Below are positions 1 through 7,279 of a stretch of 7,279 nt of DNA, one piece after another. Positions within the stretch are counted from its first letter, which is position 1; every line of letters begins with the position of its first letter. The notes beneath the pieces were generated by a model, which saw only the letters and a list, made by a program, of their open reading frames with translations, was not told the DNA's origin and searched no databases. Location of the stretch: the NCBI GenBank assembly GCA_021786915.1, contig JAJYMP010000201.1, positions 1 to 7,279 of the forward strand, read 5' to 3'. The stretch is from Chloroflexota bacterium. GTDB lineage: Bacteria; Chloroflexota; Limnocylindria; Limnocylindrales; CSP1-4. The translations under genes were made by a program, and so were the position numbers.

Positions 1-2
1 CG

Positions 3-149
3 AAGGCTGCGCCCAAGGCTGCCGCAGCGAAGGCTGCGCCCAAGGCTGCTGCGAAGACCGCGGCGCCGAAGACTGCGGCCAAGGCCGGCGCGAAGCCGGC
101 CGCCAAGGCCTCCGCCCCGAAGAAGGCCCCCGCGAAGAAGGCCGAGTAA
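3..149 (+). CDS. Lys/Ala/Pro-rich C-terminal tail of a histone H1-like or HU-type protein (5' end outside window)
   Basis: The visible 48 residues are almost entirely Lys, Ala and Pro, built from variants of a KAAPKAA/KTAAPK motif and ending in APKKAPAKKAE before a TAA stop. Low-complexity tails like this are known from bacterial histone H1-like proteins and from the C-terminal extensions of actinobacterial HU proteins, where they bind DNA by charge and help compact the nucleoid. Similar tails also occur on some ribosomal proteins, so the body of the protein cannot be named from this piece. The frame runs to the left edge with no start codon, so the gene is cut by the window. The underlying DNA repeats as well (aaggctgcgcccaaggctgc occurs nearly twice), which favours length variation. 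A terminator hairpin follows 27 bases after the stop, marking the end of the transcript. I am confident it is coding and only moderately confident of the nucleoid role. Confidence 0.8.
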   Translation, partial: KAAPKAAAAKAAPKAAAKTAAPKTAAKAGAKPAAKASAPKKAPAKKAE

Positions 150-176
150 CAGCGGTCGGCGCTCGCGCCACGAGGA

Positions 177-201
177 ACGCCCCGGCCATCGGCCGGGGCG
201 T
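177..201 (+). terminator. Intrinsic terminator hairpin after the Lys/Ala-rich gene
   Basis: A perfect 11-bp stem (ACGCCCCGGCC pairing with GGCCGGGGCGT) closes a 3-base ATC loop and is followed by CTTCG rather than a long T run. Its position 27 bases after the stop codon and its stability fit the termination signal of the plus-strand gene. The weak T tract is common in very GC-rich genomes. Confidence 0.8.
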
Positions 202-228
202 CTTCGATCCCAGGGCTCGCCACCCCCG

Positions 229-264
229 CCCGCGCCCTCCTCTGCCCCCGCGCCCTCCTCTGCC
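229..264. repeat. 18-bp perfect tandem duplication
   Basis: The unit CCCGCGCCCTCCTCTGCC occurs twice head to tail with no mismatch (229-246 and 247-264). It lies just beyond the terminator in non-coding DNA. The length is a multiple of three, but no convincing ORF crosses it. It is most simply a replication-slippage duplication. Confidence 0.85.
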
Positions 265-330
265 GATGATCGCTGATGCCTGTCGCACTGCCTCGGCCGG
301 CGCGACGCGGTCCATCAAGTGCACGGGCCG

Positions 331-462
331 TCTCATCTACGGGTGGCAGCGGTATTTGCGCCGTGCGCTGCGGCGCCAGGGCTCGAAACCGACGCGGGTA
401 CCGGCCTCAACCGTGAATGAGGTCGATCACCGGGCGAATACCGGCCCCACCCGTAGATGGGG
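331..462. repeat. Long imperfect inverted repeat; candidate structured RNA or palindromic element
   Basis: Positions 334-359 pair in a single register with 434-459: 13 consecutive Watson-Crick pairs (CATCTACGGGTGG against CCACCCGTAGATG), a symmetric 3x3 internal loop, then 9 Watson-Crick pairs and one G-T pair (CGGTATTTGC against GCGAATACCG). Three more pairs, two of them G-T, extend the outer end to 331/462. The 74-base apical region (360-433) carries its own 8-bp stem, CGGCCTCA (402-409) with TGAGGTCG (418-425). The whole would fold as a long rod with a side hairpin. The strand is unknown because either transcript could fold. It could be an independent small RNA, a termination or 3'-processing structure for the converging transcripts, or a small palindromic repeat element. 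No match to a known RNA family is claimed. Confidence 0.7.
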
Positions 463-513
463 GACTCAGGGCAAGAGATGGGGGAACTCACCGCAGGCGA
501 TGGGAAACCACGG
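456..513. repeat. Degenerate G-rich tandem repeat, about 2.7 units of 21-22 bases
   Basis: Three units begin with GATGGG: GATGGGGGACTCAGGGCAAGA (456-476, 21 bases), then a 22-base unit beginning GATGGGGGAACTCACC (477-498), then a partial unit GATGGGAAACCACGGC (499-514). The first unit overlaps the right arm of the long inverted repeat. The plus strand carries four G runs of three or more, but the intervening loops (up to 17 bases) are too long for a confident quadruplex call. Confidence 0.55.
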
Positions 514-555
514 CCGCCCGAACCTGGGCGAGGAGTACGCCGGCGCCTGTCGGAG

Positions 556-1140
556 CTATGCGGTCGCCTTGCCTGCGTCAGGCTCCGGCTTGCGCCGGTT
601 CGCCGCCCCGAACATCGCCCCGCCCGCCAGCGAGCCCACGACCGAGAGCGTGACCATCAGGACGGACGTGTTCACCTGCTCGCTCCAGTAGAAGCGCGCG
701 AACTCGTCCACGTTGGTGATCCCGGCCGCCTCGAACGCCGGGCCGCGCCCGATCGCGAGGTACCGCGCGTACGTGCAGGCGGCGCCCGTCTCGCACACGG
801 GCGGGATGACCTTGCCGTTCGCGTCCACGCGGTTGAAGTCCGGGTAGCCGTTGTCGGCGTTGAAGAAGATGGCCTTGACGCCCAGCAGCAGCACCGCGTA
901 CGTGAGCCCGGTCACGAGGCCCGCGAGCAGCGCGTTGGCGATCACCCGCCGCCACGGCCCGCCGAACCGCTCCGAGCGCGTGTTCGCGTAGTAGCCGATG
1001 AGCATGCCGCCGAGCAGCGCGCACGGCCCGACGAGGAACTCGATCGGGATGACCAGCACGAAGCTGACGACGACCGTGACGGCCATCCCGAGGCCGACCC
1101 AGGACGCGAAGATCGCGCCCCGGTCAACGAGGCGGCTCAC
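556..1140 (-). CDS. Uncharacterised four-helix membrane protein, last gene of the glycolytic cluster
   Basis: This predicted protein of 194 residues has hydrophobic segments at about 9-33, 35-52, 66-93 and 157-180. A hydrophilic stretch of about 63 residues between the third and fourth segments carries two cysteines (C116, C122) that could form a disulfide if that loop is outside the cell. The C-terminus is short and basic/acidic (NRRKPEPDAGKATA). I recognise no family. The start is the GTG at 1140: a GGAGGG ribosome binding site lies 6 bases upstream, and this GTG overlaps the TGA of the preceding small ORF by four bases (GTGA), which implies coupled translation. The open frame continues much further upstream, but only as an Arg/Pro-rich shadow inside eno. 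It ends the gap-pgk-eno series, so it is probably co-expressed with glycolysis, though nothing in the sequence shows transport or enzyme activity. Gene reality is well supported; function is unknown. Confidence 0.8.
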   Translation of the reverse strand: MSRLVDRGAIFASWVGLGMAVTVVVSFVLVIPIEFLVGPCALLGGMLIGYYANTRSERFGGPWRRVIANALLAGLVTGLTYAVLLLGVKAIFFNADNGYPDFNRVDANGKVIPPVCETGAACTYARYLAIGRGPAFEAAGITNVDEFARFYWSEQVNTSVLMVTLSVVGSLAGGAMFGAANRRKPEPDAGKATA

Positions 1141-1256
1141 GACGCGCCCTCCACGTGGAGAACGCGCCGGGCCGTGATGAGCAGGCGGCTCAGGGCGCCC
1201 TCCTCGCGGAGGGGGCGCCAAGCCACGACGATCGGGGGGACGGGACGCTCGTTCAA
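1137..1256 (-). CDS. Small uncharacterised ORF (39 residues) between eno and the membrane protein gene
   Basis: This short frame starts at a TTG three bases after the eno stop codon and ends in a TGA that overlaps the GTG start of the membrane protein gene (GTGA). The product begins MNERPVPPIVVAWRPLREEG and continues with a basic, leucine-rich stretch ending in HVEGAS. By hand count about 35 of 38 sense codons after the start end in G or C, as in the neighbouring genes, and the composition is protein-like rather than the Arg/Pro/Ser soup of shadow frames. There is no good ribosome binding site, so translation would depend on reinitiation after eno. A GTG at codon 11 is an alternative start. 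It lies in the same frame as eno, so the alternatives are stop-codon readthrough or a decayed C-terminal extension of enolase. I recognise no family. Confidence 0.5.
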   Translation of the reverse strand: MNERPVPPIVVAWRPLREEGALSRLLITARRVLHVEGAS

Positions 1257-1259
1257 CGG

Positions 1260-3793
<2,534 letters not shown>

Positions 3794-3810
3794 GGTTCTC
3801 TCCCCAGAGC

Positions 3811-3832
3811 CCCGGCAGGCGCGCCCGCCGGG
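3811..3832 (-). promoter_or_regulatory. Intercistronic hairpin between gap and pgk
   Basis: A 9-bp stem with one G-U pair closes a CGCG tetraloop (minus strand CCCGGCGGG, loop CGCG, CCTGCCGGG). It sits 17 bases upstream of the pgk ATG, just before its ribosome binding site, with no T tract. It could act as a partial terminator, an RNA-processing or mRNA-stability element, or a modulator of pgk translation. The stem is directly visible; a regulatory role is inference. Confidence 0.5.
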
Positions 3833-3875
3833 CCAGACGTGGTGGGGACGGTCAGGACCGCCGGGCGTTGGGGGC

Positions 3876-5132
<1,257 letters not shown>

Positions 5133-5178
5133 GGGGCCCTTGCGGGCTCCCCCGATAAGCGGCCCCTTGGCGGGGGCC
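5133..5178. promoter_or_regulatory. Two adjacent GC hairpins just upstream of the gap promoter
   Basis: GGCCCC (5161-5166) pairs with GGGGCC (5173-5178) around a 6-base loop. GGGGCCC (5133-5139) pairs with GGG and CCCC (5144-5152) across a TTGC loop, with a 2-base bulge. The two share a similar CCCCTTG/CCCTTGC core. They could be backup terminators for the upstream small gene or part of the gap promoter architecture. Chance hairpins are common at this GC content, so confidence is modest. Confidence 0.35.
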
Positions 5179-5200
5179 GGGCGGACCTCGGTCGAACACC

Positions 5201-5238
5201 GTTGAGCCCCCGCCGGACCTGCCGGACGGGGGCTCAAC
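5201..5238 (-). terminator. Terminator hairpin after the DUF5679-like gene
   Basis: GTTGAGCCCCCG (5201-5212) pairs perfectly with CGGGGGCTCAAC (5227-5238). The inner CCGG (5213-5216) and CCGG (5222-5225) extend the stem to 16 pairs, with one bulged A and a 5-base loop. It lies 21 bases past the stop codon of the small gene. No T run follows on the minus strand (GGTGTTCG). Stem strength and position make termination the best reading. Confidence 0.75.
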
Positions 5239-5259
5239 GACGCGGTGTGGTGACGGTCG

Positions 5260-5400
5260 TCAGCCGCCGATCTTGAAGACCTTGCCGCCGCACTTCGGGC
5301 AGGTGCCCTGGAGCGCGGGCTTGCCGTTCTTCATGGTGATCTGCTGGGGGTTCTGGACCTCGACCTTTTCCTTGTCCTTGACGCAGTACGCCTGGGCCAT
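5260..5400 (-). CDS. DUF5679-like small zinc-ribbon-type protein (46 residues)
   Basis: The product begins MAQAYCVKDKEKVEVQNPQQ, continues with an ITMKNGKPALQGTC core and ends in CPKCGGKVFKIGG. This matches my memory of DUF5679, a family of very short proteins of unknown function in Chloroflexota, Actinobacteria and relatives. The C-terminal CPKCG knuckle is a typical zinc-binding half. The N-terminal half has a single Cys in YCVKD where a second Cys would be expected for a full four-Cys zinc site, so metal binding may use three Cys plus another ligand, or be absent. The start is clear: AGGAG lies 7 bases before the ATG. The gene sits 72 bases downstream of the uridine phosphorylase gene and is followed by a strong hairpin, so it may be read from its own weak promoter or from the udp transcript. 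Gene reality is very likely; its role is unknown. Confidence 0.88.
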   Translation of the reverse strand: MAQAYCVKDKEKVEVQNPQQITMKNGKPALQGTCPKCGGKVFKIGG

Positions 5401-5472
5401 TTCGCGTCTCCTCCCGATTACGGTGTCCGCGGAAGCCTACCGCCTCCAGGGCCGCATCGTCCTACCTGGCGC

Positions 5473-6324
5473 TCAGGTTGGAGACCAGAGCGACGGGCGC
5501 CAGCGCGCCGCTCCAGCTGCCTGCTTCTGGCGGTCGAGCTCCGCGAGGATGATGAGGCTTTCCAGCCCCGTCTCAACGACGTCTGCTTCCGCCTTGGTCC
5601 TTGCATCGCCCTCGGCGAACTGCCCGGTCCGGCGATTGGCGTACACGGCGCACACGACGCCGGCCCGACAGCCACCGAGGCCAGCCAGCACCAACAGGGC
5701 TGACGCCTCCATCTCGAAGTTGAGAATGCCCTGGCGGGCGATCTCTTCCGCGAGGTCAGGGTAACGGATGGGCAAGTGCGGGATCGGCCGACCCTGCGCT
5801 CCGTAGAAGCCCGGCGCGGTGGCGGCCAGGCCCATGTGGTGCCGGTGTCCCAGACGCGTCGCCGCCTCCTCGAGCGCGAGCACCGCCTCGTAGTGGGCGA
5901 CGGCCGGGTAGCCCTCGTGGACGAACCAGTTCGTCGTGGTCTCGAGGCGCAGCGAGCCGGTGGCGATCACGAGGTCGCCGATCTCGATGCCCGGTTGGAG
6001 CGCCCCGGAGGAGCCGATCCGGATGAGCGTCGGGTGATCGGTGATCGCGAGGATCTCGGACAGCACGATCTCGACGTTGTCGGTGCCGATCCCCGTGGAC
6101 ACGCACGAGACGCGCAGGCCGCGGTACTGGCCGGTGGCCGTGGCGAACTCGCGGTGGCGGTGGCGGAGCTCGACGTGGTCGAAGCGGGACGCGACGATGT
6201 CAACGCGGTCCTGGTCCCCCGGGAGGAGGATGTACTCCGCCAGGTCGCCGGGCCCTAGGCCGATGTGGTACTGCCGTTCGCTGGTGGGAACCGCGACGCG
6301 AGCATCCGTTTCGGGTTCGGGCAA
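5473..6324 (-). CDS. udp: Uridine phosphorylase-family nucleoside phosphorylase
   Basis: The family (PNP_UDP_1) splits nucleosides with phosphate into a free base and (deoxy)ribose 1-phosphate in the cytoplasm. The 283-residue product shows LPGDQDR (34-40, phosphate site Gly36/Arg40), Arg58 in REF, STGIGTDNVEI (76-86), RIGSSGALQPGIEIGD (102-117, phosphate site Arg102/Ser105) and NFEMEAS (202-208, ribose-binding Met205/Glu206). Phe173, Gln177 and Arg179 in GFYGAQGR align with the uracil-recognising Phe162, Gln166 and Arg168 of E. coli Udp, which favours uridine over purine substrates. The STGIGTDN form resembles a subfamily annotated only as nucleoside phosphorylase, so specificity is not certain. 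The start is inferred as TTG at 6324: GAGGAG lies 8 bases upstream, a promoter lies just beyond, and no ATG or GTG occurs before the conserved core. An upstream in-frame extension would cross the promoter and is rejected. The C-terminal 20 residues look non-conserved. Confidence 0.9.
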   Translation of the reverse strand: MPEPETDARVAVPTSERQYHIGLGPGDLAEYILLPGDQDRVDIVASRFDHVELRHRHREFATATGQYRGLRVSCVSTGIGTDNVEIVLSEILAITDHPTLIRIGSSGALQPGIEIGDLVIATGSLRLETTTNWFVHEGYPAVAHYEAVLALEEAATRLGHRHHMGLAATAPGFYGAQGRPIPHLPIRYPDLAEEIARQGILNFEMEASALLVLAGLGGCRAGVVCAVYANRRTGQFAEGDARTKAEADVVETGLESLIILAELDRQKQAAGAARWRPSLWSPT

Positions 6325-6335
6325 GGGGTGCGCTC

Positions 6336-6349
6336 CTCGGCTCCCCGAG
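6336..6349 (-). promoter_or_regulatory. Small hairpin overlapping the udp ribosome binding site
   Basis: CTCGG (6336-6340) pairs with CCGAG (6345-6349) around a 4-base loop. On the transcript its 3' arm covers the first half of the GAGGAG ribosome binding site (6338-6333). It could mildly reduce translation initiation at the TTG start. Five pairs is short, so this may be chance. Confidence 0.3.
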
Positions 6350-6372
6350 CGTGGACCGTTCGGGATCGCCCG

Positions 6373-6402
6373 AGGATAGGGGGCCGATTCCGCGAGCGTC
6401 AA
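6373..6402 (-). promoter_or_regulatory. Sigma70-type promoter for the uridine phosphorylase gene
   Basis: On the minus strand, TTGACG (6402-6397, 5/6 match) and TATCCT (6378-6373, 4/6 match) are separated by 18 bases. Transcription would begin near 6366, giving a leader of about 42 bases before the TTG start. This is the best promoter match in the window and independently supports the chosen start codon. Confidence 0.7.
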
Positions 6403-6440
6403 GCGTGATGGAGCGATACAAGGAGTGCATCGTCGCGCGC

Positions 6441-7277
6441 TCAGGCGTCGGCGGCGCCCGTCGGCCTGGCGGGAGTGGTGCCGAGAGCCCCAGCTCGGGG
6501 CGGCATCGGGGTTGCGGCGGTACACGCCAGGGCGGCGAGCCGGGTGCGCAGGCGAGCGCTCAGACGGCGCCGATCGCGCAGCCGTCGCGCCCCCAGTGCG
6601 GCCCCGGCGGCGACGGCCGCAAGCACGGCGACGATGGCCGCGACGCTGCCGGCATCGGGCGCCTTGGCCCGTCCGGCCGTGACCGTGAGGGCAGGCGTCG
6701 TGCTGTCGATCACCATGCCGAGGGCGGCCAGTGCTGCCCCGCTGGCCTCCGGCTTGTCGCCGAGATCCCCGACGAGCATCACGTCGGCGGGGTCGCGGAT
6801 CACGACCGCGGGGCCACCTCGATCCTCGACGACGCCGCTGGCGTCGAGCGCGTCGCCCGGGCCCACCACAGCGGCCAGGTCGGCCGCATCGCCCTCCAGC
6901 ACGATCCTGGCGGTCGCCGTTCCGTCATCGAGGCGGAACCCGTCCGGTGACGCCTCCGTGACGATGCCGCCCACGTGGATCCGCTGGCCCAAGCGCGTAG
7001 CCAGTTCGCGGAGGTCGACGGTCGGGGCGCCGCTTCCGGCGGGCATGCCGCCCGCGCCTGGGTCCGCTCCTGCGCCCGCGCCGGTGCCGCCGCTGCCGCC
7101 CGAGCTCGGACTCGCGGTGGCGGCGACGATCGCACCGAGCGTGACGTCGGAGGCCCGGCGCGGCAGGACCGAGCGGGCCGGGCCATGTAGGTCGTGGTCA
7201 AGACGACAGTGCTCGTCGCGACCGGCGCACCCGCGGGCAGATACCCATGCCAGGTGGCGATGAGCCTTCCGGGTGGC
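6441..7277 (-). CDS. OB-fold protein with C-terminal membrane segment (5' part outside window; likely frameshift near 7176-7190)
   Basis: The frame is open from the right edge to the TGA at 6441. From about 7180 downward it reads as a real protein: a LPRRASDVTLGAIVAATAS segment, a Gly/Ser/Pro/Ala linker, then a domain of about 85 residues beginning VDLRELATRLGQRIHVGGIV, with GFRLDDGTATARIVLEGDAA and DALDASGVVEDRGGPAVVI. This pattern resembles a nucleic-acid-binding-type OB-fold as seen in large exported Chloroflexota proteins. A hydrophobic segment (SVAAIVAVLAAVAAGAALGA) followed by an Arg-rich stretch suggests a C-terminal membrane anchor with a cytoplasmic tail. The ATG at 7046 lies inside the Gly-rich linker without a ribosome binding site, so I do not take it as the start. 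Beyond about 7185 this frame turns His/Cys/Arg-rich, while another frame reads LIATWHGYLPAGAPVATSTV, which points to a one-base frameshift. I cannot name a function. Confidence 0.6.
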   Translation of the reverse strand, partial: ATRKAHRHLAWVSARGCAGRDEHCRLDHDLHGPARSVLPRRASDVTLGAIVAATASPSSGGSGGTGAGAGADPGAGGMPAGSGAPTVDLRELATRLGQRIHVGGIVTEASPDGFRLDDGTATARIVLEGDAADLAAVVGPGDALDASGVVEDRGGPAVVIRDPADVMLVGDLGDKPEASGAALAALGMVIDSTTPALTVTAGRAKAPDAGSVAAIVAVLAAVAAGAALGARRLRDRRRLSARLRTRLAALACTAATPMPPRAGALGTTPARPTGAADA

Positions 7278-7279
7278 CA

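Larger units (their letters stand above)
202..555. other. Gene-free interval between convergent genes
   Basis: This stretch lies between the terminator of the plus-strand Lys/Ala-rich gene and the stop codon of the minus-strand membrane protein gene, so it needs no promoter for either neighbour. Short open frames cross it on the plus strand, but their translations are Arg/Gly/Pro-rich, lack a ribosome binding site and run into the antisense of the membrane gene, so I do not call them genes. It contains an 18-bp tandem duplication, a long inverted repeat and a degenerate G-rich tandem repeat, annotated separately. The concentration of structure in a short non-coding gap is unusual for this window. 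Confidence 0.7.

Noticed and set aside
377..393. Possible tRNA T-arm (CTCGAAAC loop)
   Set aside because: Only two base pairs form around the loop and no acceptor, D or anticodon arms can be found nearby.
459..504. Possible G-quadruplex from four G runs
   Set aside because: Loops of 5, 8 and about 17 bases make it weaker than accepted quadruplex patterns; the tandem repeat explains the G runs.
266..691. Plus-strand open frame of 141 codons across the intergenic region
   Set aside because: It has no ribosome binding site, an unbalanced Arg/Pro/Ser composition, crosses both arms of the long inverted repeat and runs antisense into the well-supported membrane protein gene.
6325..6525. Upstream extension of the uridine phosphorylase frame
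   Set aside because: It crosses the predicted promoter and the end of the upstream gene, and its sequence is low-complexity; the TTG at 6324 has a ribosome binding site.
6475..7263. Plus-strand frame of 262 codons at the right end
   Set aside because: It is an Arg/Ala/Ser/Pro-rich shadow antisense to the OB-fold gene, with no ribosome binding site.

Overview
The window is very GC-rich, with GC strongly concentrated at third codon positions, GTG and TTG starts alongside ATG, and 4-base GTGA gene overlaps. It holds a gap-pgk-eno glycolytic cluster, a nucleoside phosphorylase, a tiny zinc-ribbon-like protein of the DUF5679 type, and fragments of a Lys/Ala-rich DNA-binding-type protein and of an OB-fold protein with a C-terminal membrane segment. 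This fits a high-GC bacterium, most likely Chloroflexota (Limnocylindria-like) or an actinobacterial-type genome. That placement is inference from style and gene content, not from a marker gene.

Layout from the left: (1) the last 49 codons of a plus-strand Lys/Ala/Pro-rich protein, closed by a perfect 11-bp terminator hairpin; (2) a gene-free stretch of about 350 bases between two convergent genes, with an 18-bp tandem duplication, a striking 26-position imperfect inverted repeat that folds into a long hairpin, and a degenerate 21-22-base G-rich repeat; (3) a minus-strand cluster read right to left as gap, pgk, eno, a small uncharacterised ORF and a four-helix membrane protein gene; pgk/eno and the small ORF/membrane gene each overlap by GTGA, and the small ORF starts 3 bases after the eno stop, so the last four genes look translationally coupled; (4) a control region of about 375 bases upstream of gap, with an extended -10 promoter, a leader of roughly 234 bases and three GC hairpins; (5) on the minus strand, a uridine-phosphorylase-family gene with a good sigma70-type promoter, followed by the 46-residue DUF5679-like gene and a long hairpin; (6) at the right edge, the 3' part of a minus-strand OB-fold/membrane-anchor protein whose reading frame appears to be shifted near 7176-7190.

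Functionally, GAPDH, phosphoglycerate kinase and enolase catalyse three steps of the lower trunk of glycolysis/gluconeogenesis; triosephosphate isomerase and phosphoglycerate mutase, often found in such clusters, are absent here. Uridine phosphorylase feeds ribose-1-phosphate from nucleoside salvage toward the same central carbon pool. The two genes after eno have no recognised function. The parts most worth follow-up are the small ORF plus membrane protein tied to the glycolytic operon, and the structured element at 331-462. I found no defence system, mobile element, tRNA, rRNA or CRISPR array.
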